This document shows, piece by piece, positions 1 to 6,070 of a DNA stretch of 13,253 bases. The position numbers and the translations under genes were made by a program. The DNA is from an uncultured Lachnospiraceae bacterium (lineage in GTDB: Bacteria > Bacillota > Clostridia > Lachnospirales > Lachnospiraceae): the NCBI GenBank assembly GCA_934359535.1, contig CAKRLN010000037.1, forward strand, positions 1 to 13,253. Reading direction: 5' to 3'. The notes beneath the pieces are model-generated. The model was not told the DNA's origin and ran no database searches. It saw only the letters and a list, made by a program, of their open reading frames with translations. Numbering within the stretch: position 1 is the first letter of the stretch; every line of letters begins with the position of its first letter.

Positions 1-57
1 AACGCAAAGTGAACAAAGGACAACAATGCTCTCAATCACCTTTTTGTTAAGCTTCAT
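1..57 (-). CDS. 5' end of an unidentified exported or membrane protein (partial)
   Basis: Only the first 19 codons lie in the window; they read MKLNKKVIESIVVLCSLCV. A basic start (Lys2, Lys5, Lys6) followed by a hydrophobic stretch from residue 8 looks like a signal peptide or first membrane segment. The start is supported by a perfect GGAGG at 64-68, six bases before the ATG. Upstream is the most elaborate regulatory region of the window (promoter, tandem repeat, hairpin; see separate entries), so the gene is probably regulated individually. Cys15 and Cys18 lie in the hydrophobic stretch, but no clear lipobox is visible. The function cannot be named from this fragment. Confidence 0.75.
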   Translation of the reverse strand, partial: MKLNKKVIESIVVLCSLCV

Positions 58-101
58 ACATAACCTCCATATGGTGCAATACAATACATGAAGTATTACA
101 C

Positions 102-124
102 TAATGTTTCGTTTTTAAACATTA
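102..124 (-). repeat. Leader hairpin upstream of the first gene
   Basis: TAATGTTT (102-109) and AAACATTA (117-124) form a perfect 8-bp inverted repeat around a 7-nt loop. It lies in the roughly 95-nt leader expected from the 158-186 promoter. It also overlaps a second possible -10 box, TATAAT on the minus strand at 121-126. There is no T-run after the stem and I recognise no riboswitch class. It could be an operator or an RNA structure. Confidence 0.5.
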
Positions 125-150
125 TATTTCAAATGTTACGAATTTGTTAC
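121..150 (-). promoter_or_regulatory. Possible second promoter with perfect TATAAT
   Basis: On the minus strand, TATAAT at 121-126 lies 18 bases downstream of GTAACA at 145-150, a 4-of-6 match to TTGACA. The -35-like hexamer is part of the distal copy of the TCGTAACA repeat, so a regulator bound there would sit at the promoter. The stronger promoter just upstream makes this one uncertain. Confidence 0.35.
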
Positions 151-152
151 GA
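134..152 (-). promoter_or_regulatory. Tandem TCGTAACA operator-like repeat, 11-bp period
   Basis: On the minus strand the sequence reads TCGTAACA-AAT-TCGTAACA: two identical octamers exactly one helical turn apart. Read as hexamers this is GTAACA-N5-GTAACA. That resembles the tandem TTAACA-like boxes bound by PhoP and other OmpR-family response regulators in Gram-positive bacteria. The repeats start about where the transcript from the 158-186 promoter would begin. A bound regulator could therefore block that promoter or activate the 121-150 one. The spacing is read from the sequence; the regulator family is inferred. Confidence 0.5.
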
Positions 153-157
153 TGGAT

Positions 158-186
158 AGTATAGCAGATTCTATGCATCTTGTCAA
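158..186 (-). promoter_or_regulatory. Strong sigma-A type promoter for the first gene
   Basis: On the minus strand a perfect -35 TTGACA (181-186) is followed after 17 bases by -10 TATACT (158-163). This is the best promoter match in the window. Transcription should start near 151, giving a leader of about 95 nt before the ATG at 57. Confidence 0.75.
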
Positions 187-196
187 ATTTCCCTTA

Positions 197-221
197 TTTT
201 TCCATTCTGTTTATGGAAAAA
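197..221. repeat. AT-rich hairpin at the end of the 96-residue gene
   Basis: TTTTTCCAT (197-205) pairs perfectly with ATGGAAAAA (213-221) around a 7-nt loop that contains part of the stop codon of the 96-residue gene. On the transcribed minus strand the 3' arm ends in A, not T. It is therefore not a classical intrinsic terminator, though it may protect or weakly terminate the message. Confidence 0.45.
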
Positions 222-501
222 TTTCCTGTAAAACCGTTGAAATCAAGCGGTTTTGTTCCTCTGCGTCAAGCGCCTTTGTCTGTTCTTTTTTCTTTTCTGT
301 CTGTTGTACTCCGGATTCTTCCGGCTCGTCTTCCAGAATTACTGTAAGGTAATCGTTTACTTTTGCTATGACCTGATCGGTCTTTCTTTTCATAGCATTT
401 ATCTTATGTATCAGTATAAGCACAAACAGAATGAGCACAAACTGCATCCCTAACATTGCAGGCACTGCATACTCATAGATCAGTGCATATAACTGAGCCA
501 T
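211..501 (-). CDS. Small one-pass membrane protein with a charged tail
   Basis: This is a 96-residue protein of no family I recognise. Residues about 13-33 (from AVPAMLG to LILIHK) form one hydrophobic segment. A basic patch (KINAMKRK) places the C-terminal part in the cytoplasm by the positive-inside rule. The remaining 55 residues are charged and rich in Glu, Gln and Lys and could form a coiled coil, ending in a hydrophobic helix (LISTVLQEIFP). The ATG at 501 is chosen over an in-frame GTG at 510 because AAAGGAG ends eight bases before the ATG but directly abuts the GTG. It lies downstream of the MBL-like gene and the possible 41-residue gene, probably in one transcript. It could be a membrane anchor or partner for the MBL-like protein; that is inference from order alone. 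Confidence 0.7.
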   Translation of the reverse strand: MAQLYALIYEYAVPAMLGMQFVLILFVLILIHKINAMKRKTDQVIAKVNDYLTVILEDEPEESGVQQTEKKKEQTKALDAEEQNRLISTVLQEIFP

Positions 502-506
502 ATTGA

Positions 507-632
507 TCACTCCTTTTCTGGTTGATACTGCCTGTCCTGGCAGTTAATTTTATTGTATCCGATGTTTTCCATTGATAAAAGAGTTCTCAAGGTATTTTTC
601 GTCGCAAGTTTCGCTATATTATGACATCCCAT
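507..632 (-). CDS. Possible 41-residue protein between two coupled genes
   Basis: A 41-codon frame starts with an ATG that overlaps the stop codon of the MBL-like gene (TAATG). It ends with a TGA that overlaps the GGAG of the next gene's ribosome binding site. The product starts MGCHNIAKLATKN and ends in QPEKE; it is basic, has two cysteines and has no membrane segment. There is no good ribosome binding site of its own, so it would depend on translational coupling. In favour are the exact fit between the neighbours and the absence of any other content in this 128-bp gap. Against are its short length, the lack of a recognisable family and the chance that a frame of this size is open by accident. 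Confidence 0.4.
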   Translation of the reverse strand: MGCHNIAKLATKNTLRTLLSMENIGYNKINCQDRQYQPEKE

Positions 633-1879
633 TAAAGCTGCTCTGAAATCAGATACCCGGAAAAACAGAAGCCATAATTCTCATTAATATTAATCAGCCG
701 GTTATATCCCTGTGCAGACATAATTTCAAGCAGCGTTTCCGGTGCCACACATTTTTCTGCAGATGTAATCCAATAAATATTTTCCTCTCCGGAAAGCTCC
801 TTTATAAGCTGTGGATTCCAGTAATCCCTTCTTCCACCATCTGACAGCATAAGAGCCCTTGTTTTGTTGATAAAAGGTCTGAAATATGCTGCAATCTGTG
901 GAAAATATTCCTTTAGATCTGCATTTCCCATATGCCAGATTCCCATACGTGCACAATTTCTTTTTTTATCCCGGTGCTTCTGCATATATTCGTAATCATT
1001 TGCATGCTGACAGCGAAGCGCACAATTTTCTCCACAAACCGGAATTGCCGCACTGCATCCTCTCCCTGTCGGATAGGACTTGCCCGTCATAAGCGACGCA
1101 GTTTCGGACGGTCTATCACAAACAGGACTCTGATACATTACAATCGATGGATAAGGAAATTCTCCAAACCTTTTTTCAAAACAACTCAGCATCTCCTGCA
1201 GTCTCTGATATTCTGTATGCCTTCGTCCACTGGACGCTTTCGAATATTCCTTCATAAACTGTCTTGTCTGAAGAACTCTCGTACCAAAAGTTCCAAAATA
1301 AAACAACCAGTTATTTTCTTTAATATAGCCGGATCTCAATACCGGAATCCGCTGACCTTCCATTCCATTGATCAGCTTGGTCAGTTCTTTATCCTCCAAT
1401 GTAAAATGGTATCCATCCGTAAGATAATCCGGATCTTCCTGTAATGGTTCCCCATTCCCACATAAAAAATATATATTTTCCACGCCCGTTTTACGAAGGC
1501 TCTCATATGGATAATCAAGAAAATAGATAAGCTCCCGCCGGTCTCCAAAATCCGTCGGAACTCCCCCTGCCAGATGCAGTCTTTGAAGTGGTGTCATATA
1601 CGGCAGGATTACCGTGTAGGTCGGATGTGTTTTTAGAATATGGAGCAGACCAATAATTGCAGAGCATGTCCAGACACCAAGAATACACAGGTCCAGAACT
1701 GCTCCATTCTCAAGCCGGTCCATGATCTGCACAGATTTTTTTGAAAGCCTCTGATTATTATATCCTGCAAGATAGACATAACTTGTCCTCTGCTTCGTTT
1801 CATCATCCAGAACACTTCCACTTTGTATGATTACGTCTCCCTGGCACTCAAATAAATGTCGATAATACCGTGATCCCAA
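632..1879 (-). CDS. Catalytically dead metallo-beta-lactamase-fold protein with a Cys cluster
   Basis: This 415-residue soluble protein is not one I can name. Residues 63-93 (DLCILGVWTCSAIIGLLHIL then a TVILP strand) match the layout of the MBL segment that normally carries HxHxDH before GGL, but the four ligand positions read Val69, Thr71, Ser73 and Ala74. Residues 315-321 (WHMGNAD) match the usual TGDAD element with Asp changed to Asn. Residues 345-357 (LSDGGRRDYWNPQ) match the PHHGS-x-N-P element of ComEC-like MBL proteins with both His lost. Between them is a cluster Cys275, Cys282, Cys286, Cys290, His292 and Cys309 that could bind a metal. The start is TTG, with AAGGGA some 13 bases upstream; no closer ATG exists. 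Fold loss of activity is inferred from motif alignment by eye. It leads a likely three-gene unit with the two small genes downstream. Confidence 0.6.
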   Translation of the reverse strand: MGSRYYRHLFECQGDVIIQSGSVLDDETKQRTSYVYLAGYNNQRLSKKSVQIMDRLENGAVLDLCILGVWTCSAIIGLLHILKTHPTYTVILPYMTPLQRLHLAGGVPTDFGDRRELIYFLDYPYESLRKTGVENIYFLCGNGEPLQEDPDYLTDGYHFTLEDKELTKLINGMEGQRIPVLRSGYIKENNWLFYFGTFGTRVLQTRQFMKEYSKASSGRRHTEYQRLQEMLSCFEKRFGEFPYPSIVMYQSPVCDRPSETASLMTGKSYPTGRGCSAAIPVCGENCALRCQHANDYEYMQKHRDKKRNCARMGIWHMGNADLKEYFPQIAAYFRPFINKTRALMLSDGGRRDYWNPQLIKELSGEENIYWITSAEKCVAPETLLEIMSAQGYNRLININENYGFCFSGYLISEQL

Positions 1880-1916
1880 ATTATCTTTCTTCCCTTGTTA
1901 TCTGATTTTTAACTAT

Positions 1917-1944
1917 ATTTTAATCTTTCCAGTTATTTTTACAA
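1917..1944 (-). promoter_or_regulatory. Promoter of the MBL-like gene unit
   Basis: On the minus strand, TTGTAA (1939-1944) and TAAAAT (1917-1922) are 16 bases apart, 37 bases before the TTG start. Each hexamer matches the consensus at four or five positions. It lies back to back with the murG promoter. Confidence 0.45.
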
Positions 1945-1951
1945 GTCTTTT

Positions 1952-1980
1952 TTGTTGACTTTTCGTTAAGGAAGTATAAT
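1952..1980 (+). promoter_or_regulatory. murG promoter
   Basis: A perfect TATAAT lies at 1975-1980. Upstream, TTGTTGACT (1952-1960) offers a -35: TTGTTG at 17-base spacing, or the better hexamer TTGACT at a short 14-base spacing. The overlap makes the exact -35 uncertain, but the position 66 bases before the murG start fits. Confidence 0.6.
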
Positions 1981-2010
1981 ATAAGGTAGAGTTACTCATC
2001 ATTGTGCATG

Positions 2011-2027
2011 GTGCTGTCTGCCAGCAC
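2011..2027 (+). repeat. Small hairpin in the murG leader
   Basis: GTGCTG (2011-2016) pairs perfectly with CAGCAC (2022-2027) around a 5-nt loop, six bases before the AAAGGA ribosome binding site. It may stabilise the leader or tune initiation. No T-run follows, so it is not an attenuator of the usual kind. Confidence 0.4.
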
Positions 2028-2045
2028 AAAAGAAAGGATATCATC

Positions 2046-3113
2046 ATGAAAAAGATCATCATGACTGGCGGTGGAACAGCCGGCCACGTCACCCCTAACA
2101 TCGCACTGATGCCTTCTTTAAAAGAAGCCGGATATGAGATCAGCTACATCGGCTCCTATAACGGAATTGAAAAAAAACTGATCGAAGACCGAGAAATCCC
2201 ATATTATGGAATTTCTTCCGGAAAACTCCGCAGATATTTTGACTGGAAGAATTTCTCAGACCCTTTCCGGATTTTAAAAGGATACGGTCAGGCTGTACAT
2301 CTGATGCATAAGTTAAAACCAGATGTTGTATTTTCAAAGGGCGGCTTTGTCTCCGTTCCGGTGGTTCTTGCTGCAAAGTTCTGTCATATTCCGGCAGTCA
2401 TCCACGAATCCGATATTACACCTGGTCTTGCTAATAAACTGGCAATCCCTGGAGCCCAGAAGGTATGCTGTAATTTTCCAGAGACCTTAAAATATCTTCC
2501 AGCAGAAAAAGCAGTGCTTACCGGTTCCCCGATCCGAAAAGAATTGTTTGGTGGTAATCCGCAAAAAGCACTTTCTTACTGTGGCTTTTCTGACCACGAA
2601 AAACCAGTATTACTGATTATCGGCGGCAGTCTTGGCTCTAAAGCGATCAATGAAGCGGTCCGCAAAGTACTGCCAGAGCTTTTAGAGCATTTCCAGGTAA
2701 TCCACCTATGCGGAAAAGGCAACCTTAATGAACAGCTAAAAGGTGTTCTCGGTTATGCACAGTTTGAATATGCCAATGCTGAGCTTACGGATATGTTTGC
2801 TCTTGCAGATCTTGTTATTTCAAGAGCTGGCGCCAATTCGATCTGTGAATTACTTGCACTGCATAAACCAAATATCCTGATTCCACTTCCTGCTTCAGCA
2901 AGCCGTGGAGATCAGATTCTAAATGCACGTTCCTTTGAAAAGCAGGGATTTTCATGTGTTCTTGACGAAGAAACCTTAACCGACAAACTTCTTCTCGACA
3001 CGATCCAAAGCGTATATAAAAAACGCAGTGACTACATTCATGCGATGGAAGAAAGCGGCCAGATGGACTCCATCGGGACAATCATAAATTTAATCCAGGA
3101 AGTTTCCCGATAA
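2046..3113 (+). CDS. murG: UDP-GlcNAc:lipid I GlcNAc transferase MurG
   Basis: MurG adds GlcNAc to undecaprenyl-PP-MurNAc-pentapeptide (lipid I) to make lipid II on the inner face of the membrane (EC 2.4.1.227). The 355-residue product has the expected length. It has the N-terminal glycine-rich loop [13 protein letters not shown] (residues 6-18, with the conserved His14), the HESD element, the LTGSPIRKE segment, a second-domain loop [10 protein letters not shown], and the UDP-GlcNAc site [14 protein letters not shown] followed by GDQILNA. The ATG at 2046 is used because AAAGGA lies seven bases upstream; an in-frame GTG at 2004 has no such site. The gene stands alone between its own promoter and a terminator, not in a division and cell-wall cluster. 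It could therefore be a second, stand-alone murG of the kind seen in some Clostridia, or the only copy; the window cannot tell. Confidence 0.95.
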   Translation: MKKIIMTGGGTAGHVTPNIALMPSLKEAGYEISYIGSYNGIEKKLIEDREIPYYGISSGKLRRYFDWKNFSDPFRILKGYGQAVHLMHKLKPDVVFSKGGFVSVPVVLAAKFCHIPAVIHESDITPGLANKLAIPGAQKVCCNFPETLKYLPAEKAVLTGSPIRKELFGGNPQKALSYCGFSDHEKPVLLIIGGSLGSKAINEAVRKVLPELLEHFQVIHLCGKGNLNEQLKGVLGYAQFEYANAELTDMFALADLVISRAGANSICELLALHKPNILIPLPASASRGDQILNARSFEKQGFSCVLDEETLTDKLLLDTIQSVYKKRSDYIHAMEESGQMDSIGTIINLIQEVSR

Positions 3114-3116
3114 AAC

Positions 3117-3160
3117 AAAACAGCAGCACTATGGTTTCAAAACCATACTACTGCTGTTTT
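3117..3160. terminator. Bidirectional intrinsic terminator between murG and the HIT gene
   Basis: AAAACAGCAG (3117-3126) and CTGCTGTTTT (3151-3160) pair, and the stem continues inward through TATGGTTT/AAACCATA with two mismatches and a 2-nt loop. This gives a stem of about 21 positions. The A-run on one side and T-run on the other make it work for both converging genes. Confidence 0.9.
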
Positions 3161-3198
3161 CTTCTACAATATCATTCATTTAACGAAATATTGTCCGC

Positions 3199-3615
3199 TT
3201 ACATCTTCATATCGTGGCAGATCTGTGTCATTTCTTCATCACTGAATTCTTTATGCTTCCACTCAAGTACACCTGCATTATCCTCTTTTGCGTATCGCGG
3301 AATCAAATGCATATGATAATGGAACACCGTTTGTCCGGCTGTTTCCCCATTATTCTGTACGACATTATACCCATCGCATTTTAATACATCCTTCTCATGG
3401 GTAATGATCTTCTTCGCAAGCTTTGATGCCTTTGCAAGAATCTCATCATCTATCTCATAAATGTTTGCATAATGCTCCTTCGGAAGAATCAGTGCATGTC
3501 CTTTGGATGCCGGACTTGCATCTAAAATCACCTTAAAATCATCATCCTCATAAATTGCATTTGTCGGAATTTCTCCATTTGCCAGTTTGCAGAAAATACA
3601 ATTATTATCTTTCAT
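3199..3615 (-). CDS. HIT-family (histidine triad) nucleotide hydrolase
   Basis: This 138-residue protein is of the HINT/Hit type. Such enzymes hydrolyse phosphoramidate or dinucleotide-type bonds on AMP- or GMP-containing substrates. It has the full His triad HYHMHLIPR (His99, His101, His103, the middle or last acting as nucleophile in the family). It also has the N-terminal CIFCK motif (Cys6, Cys9), which together with His48 and His99 binds zinc in many Gram-positive members, and the ILPKEHYA segment that follows the nucleotide-binding strand. The ATG at 3615 is preceded by AAAGGAG nine bases upstream; the longer open frame starting at 3687 lacks such a site. It is monocistronic, ends at the shared terminator, and lies divergent from the histidine kinase. 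The physiological substrate is not known from sequence. Confidence 0.93.
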   Translation of the reverse strand: MKDNNCIFCKLANGEIPTNAIYEDDDFKVILDASPASKGHALILPKEHYANIYEIDDEILAKASKLAKKIITHEKDVLKCDGYNVVQNNGETAGQTVFHYHMHLIPRYAKEDNAGVLEWKHKEFSDEEMTQICHDMKM

Positions 3616-3641
3616 TTTCTCTATCTCCTTTACTAATATAT

Positions 3642-3669
3642 GTCGAATGATCGTCGAATTATGTAGAAT
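3642..3669. repeat. Triple GTMGAAT direct repeat between divergent genes
   Basis: GTCGAAT (3642-3648), GTCGAAT (3653-3659) and GTAGAAT (3663-3669) start 11 and 10 bases apart. All therefore face the same side of the helix. They lie between the divergent HIT and kinase genes, 27-54 bases upstream of the HIT start. Such phased repeats suggest a cooperative DNA-binding regulator. No clear -35/-10 pair could be assigned in this 124-bp gap; the best for the kinase is a weak TTGCAT/TAAACT pair. Confidence 0.45.
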
Positions 3670-3739
3670 GTAAATGATTGCATTCACATGTTGAAAATGC
3701 TAAACTTCTTGCTAAGGAATCATAGGAGAGGAACCGCTT

Positions 3740-4396
3740 ATGTTAAACAAAGAAGACTATCAGCATATTTTTCATGAAATTAAAAACACCGTTGCCCTGA
3801 TCAACAGCTCTCTTCAGCTGATTCAAAAACAACACCCGGAAGTAACCGGCTTTCATTATTGGGATGACACGCTTTCCGATGTTCAGAATCTGCGCAGCAT
3901 AATTACTGAATTGTCCACTGCAAAGCTTGCAAAGGATCCTGAATGTGCTCCTGTCAAAGTCTTGGATTTTATGGATCAGATTAAAAATTCTACCTATGCC
4001 AGCTTTGAAAAAAGCAGTGTTTTATGTACTTTTTCTACCGATCCAGAGCTCCCGGATATCTTTGTCGATTCACTCCGCATGAAGGAAGCCATCATCAATC
4101 TCTTGAAAAATTCCTACGAAGCAGTTGGTGCATCCGGCTCTGTTTTGGTACACGCCTATCGCAACGAAAATAATGTCTGCATTGATATCACCGATTCCGG
4201 CTGCGGTATGGATGCAGATACCTTAAATCGGCTCTATACCCCTTTCTTTACCTCGAAAGAAAATGGAAACGGGCTCGGTCTTGTTATCACGAAAAATATC
4301 ATAGAAGCCCATAATGGCAGCCTGTCCTGCCGCTCTATCCCACAAAAAGGTACTACGTTTACCATCACACTTCCGGCTTTCTCTGCTTCCAGCTGA
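3740..4396 (+). CDS. Soluble orphan sensor histidine kinase
   Basis: The 218-residue product consists only of the two kinase modules, with no membrane segment and no sensor domain. The H-box is FHEIKNTVALI with phospho-acceptor His12; the usual HEIKNP proline is Thr. The ATP-binding domain (about 105-213) has the N-box EAIINLLKNSYEAV (Asn120, Asn124), the G1 box DSGCGM (Asp152), YTPFFTSK and the G2 box GNGLGL at 176-181. It should therefore autophosphorylate on His12 using ATP. The ATG is preceded by AGGAGAGG eight bases upstream. No response regulator is adjacent. In spore-forming Clostridia, orphan kinases often feed Spo0A, but nothing here proves that. Its stop codon lies two bases from that of the converging flavodoxin/SCP2 gene, with no terminator between. 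Confidence 0.88.
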   Translation: MLNKEDYQHIFHEIKNTVALINSSLQLIQKQHPEVTGFHYWDDTLSDVQNLRSIITELSTAKLAKDPECAPVKVLDFMDQIKNSTYASFEKSSVLCTFSTDPELPDIFVDSLRMKEAIINLLKNSYEAVGASGSVLVHAYRNENNVCIDITDSGCGMDADTLNRLYTPFFTSKENGNGLGLVITKNIIEAHNGSLSCRSIPQKGTTFTITLPAFSASS

Positions 4397-4398
4397 AT

Positions 4399-5388
4399 CT
4401 ATGACAGATGGAATATCTGATCTAACATCCGCAGCGTCTTAAAATCACCCTTTGCCGTCATTTCCCCGGTCATAAAGGCTCTCTGGAATGTCATCCTTCC
4501 ATCCAGAATTGCCTGCATCACTTCCGGTGTGAGCCGTACAAGCACATCTGCTGTCTCTTCGCCATAATAAATTGACAATTCCTCGTGGTCGACTGAAATA
4601 AATAACGGCTTTTTAAATCCATCAAAGGTAAATAAATAGCTTGCCTTACAGTCTGTCTTCGGTACAAAGTGAGCTTTTAACTCTTCGATATATGGATTAT
4701 CTCCCTCTGTTTTTGCCATTCCAAGCATATCCTTAAACATGGACGCAAGCTCTTTGATATCCTCTTTCTGTTTCTTTACATAACTGTCATCTGAAACATA
4801 TTTAGATAGCTGCTCACTCTCCTGTGGTGTCAGACTAAGCTGCTGCGTTCGCAGCACCCTCTGCCGTACTGCCTGATTACTGTTCGGCAGACTCTTCACC
4901 CTCTGGGAAATCGTTCGATATAAATTCTCCGCTTTCTTCTCAATAATAAGCGTATAATCCGTATTCATCTGGAATTCTACCAGATCATCCACATATCCGC
5001 ATAATCCGGCACAGGGCAGTCCTCCAAGGATCTCCCATGCATTCGCAAGCGTAAGCTCACCCTCCCGTTCTCCATATGTCGTAGACATAACGATCGGCTG
5101 CATATAGGTATTGCTGATCTTCTCCTTATCTCCATAAAGCCAGCATGCATCTAAAAACTGCTGCATATATCCACCGATTCCAAGCCATTCGATCGTTGTC
5201 GCCAGAATAATTCCATCCGCATCCCCAATTGTCTGCGGCAGTGTCGCAATCTCATTCTTATGTTCATAAATATTAAAGCGGTGCACACTTACACGAAGCT
5301 CGTTTAGCACCTCTTCCATTTTATTTAAAACATATAATGTCGGATCATCCAAAAGACCTCTTCCACCATAGTAAATATTGATTTTCAT
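4399..5388 (-). CDS. Flavodoxin-like NAD(P)H reductase fused to an SCP2 sterol-carrier domain
   Basis: The N-terminal part (about residues 2-165 of 329) has the strand-loop start MKINIYYGGRG and the segment ATTIEWLGIGGYMQQFLDAC. The latter is typical of FMN-dependent NADPH reductase and flavodoxin-like proteins. A charged linker (about 185-230) joins it to an SCP2-like lipid-binding domain ending in AILDGRMTFQRAFMTG and AKGDFKTLRMLDQI, the characteristic C-terminal signature. A flavin-dependent redox role with a hydrophobic ligand is inferred; no substrate can be named. The ATG at 5388 with GGAG nine bases upstream is preferred to an in-frame TTG at 5403, which overlaps that site. It lies 49 bp downstream of the rhomboid gene on the same strand and may be the last gene of that transcript. 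Confidence 0.82.
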   Translation of the reverse strand: MKINIYYGGRGLLDDPTLYVLNKMEEVLNELRVSVHRFNIYEHKNEIATLPQTIGDADGIILATTIEWLGIGGYMQQFLDACWLYGDKEKISNTYMQPIVMSTTYGEREGELTLANAWEILGGLPCAGLCGYVDDLVEFQMNTDYTLIIEKKAENLYRTISQRVKSLPNSNQAVRQRVLRTQQLSLTPQESEQLSKYVSDDSYVKKQKEDIKELASMFKDMLGMAKTEGDNPYIEELKAHFVPKTDCKASYLFTFDGFKKPLFISVDHEELSIYYGEETADVLVRLTPEVMQAILDGRMTFQRAFMTGEMTAKGDFKTLRMLDQIFHLS

Positions 5389-5424
5389 CTGCTGTATCTC
5401 CAATCACCTGATCTATTTTCAGTA

Positions 5425-5451
5425 TATTGATTTTTCCTTAGAAAATCAATA
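5425..5451. repeat. AT-rich hairpin at the rhomboid stop codon
   Basis: TATTGATTTT (5425-5434) and AAAATCAATA (5442-5451) form a perfect 10-bp inverted repeat whose loop contains the rhomboid stop codon. No T-run follows on the minus strand, so termination would be weak at best. Partial uncoupling of the downstream gene is possible. Confidence 0.5.
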
Positions 5452-6034
5452 GCAAAAGACTGCAAAGAACCCCACTGGCAAGTCCACCTAGATGAGCCCA
5501 GTTATTTACTCCCTCTGTACTGTACCCACAATAAAGACAAAATAATGCCATAAAGAGCAGTCCCTTTGTTGTCAGAGCCTCATAGTGCCCATGATGTCTG
5601 ATTACAAGAAGGAGAAGTGCTCCCATAAGGCCAAATATCGCTCCAGATGCACCTGCCGAAACAGCATAATCGCCGCTCGATATCATCTGCCATAATGAGA
5701 GAAGATTCCCCCCAAGACCTGCCACCAGGTATACAAGGAGATAACGGATATGCCCTATACCTGCTTCCAGCCTCGAACCAACGCATCCCAGAAGAAACAT
5801 ATTATTGATAAGATGCCGAAATCCAAAATGAAGAAATACTGCTGTAAACAGTCTCCACCATTCCCCCTCCTTTACGATAAGATCCGGATACATTGCTCCA
5901 TGCTCCGCCATAAAAGCCGCCTGCTCTGTATCTCCCTGGAAAGAAAGTACTACAAATACGATAATATTTACCGCGATTAAAAGGATCGTAACCATATATT
6001 TTCTGTAAGAATCGATTTTGTGCATAACTTCCAT
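5438..6034 (-). CDS. Rhomboid-family intramembrane serine protease
   Basis: Rhomboids cut transmembrane segments inside the membrane with a Ser-His dyad. This 198-residue, multi-pass protein has the core features: EWWRLFTAVFLHFGFRHLINN (His69, His74, Asn78, the last helping to form the oxyanion hole), the serine motif GASGAIFGL (Ser130), and the catalytic His in NNWAHLGGLASG (His181). Six hydrophobic helices can be placed and no extra domain is present. The second ATG (6034) is chosen because GGAGG ends eight bases before it but only two bases before the first ATG. The gene follows the FHA gene by 47 bp and may be read from the Tad operon or from a TATAAT just upstream. Single-pass pilins and pseudopilins in the same transcript are conceivable substrates, but that is speculation. 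Confidence 0.93.
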   Translation of the reverse strand: MEVMHKIDSYRKYMVTILLIAVNIIVFVVLSFQGDTEQAAFMAEHGAMYPDLIVKEGEWWRLFTAVFLHFGFRHLINNMFLLGCVGSRLEAGIGHIRYLLVYLVAGLGGNLLSLWQMISSGDYAVSAGASGAIFGLMGALLLLVIRHHGHYEALTTKGLLFMALFCLYCGYSTEGVNNWAHLGGLASGVLCSLLLLIF

Positions 6035-6047
6035 GTTCATTTCCTCC

Positions 6048-6070
6048 GGTGTCCATTATATAATAACACC
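6048..6070 (-). promoter_or_regulatory. Palindromic element abutting the rhomboid ribosome binding site
   Basis: GGTGT (6048-6052) and ACACC (6066-6070) flank a perfect 10-bp palindrome ATTATATAAT (6055-6064). On the minus strand this contains TATAAT directly before the GGAGG of the rhomboid gene. It may be an RNA hairpin that controls initiation, an operator, or a -10 box of a promoter with a very short leader; the -35 region is poor. Confidence 0.4.

Noticed and set aside
58..150. Known riboswitch in the leader of the first gene
   Set aside because: The leader has hairpins but no conserved motif of a riboswitch class I know and no terminator-type T-run.
932..1444. 170-codon open frame on the plus strand
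   Set aside because: It lies opposite the MBL-like gene, has no ribosome binding site and encodes a low-complexity product without domain features, so it is an antisense shadow.
5425..5451. Intrinsic terminator between the rhomboid and flavodoxin/SCP2 genes
   Set aside because: The stem is only A-T rich pairs plus one G-C, and no T-run follows on the transcribed strand.
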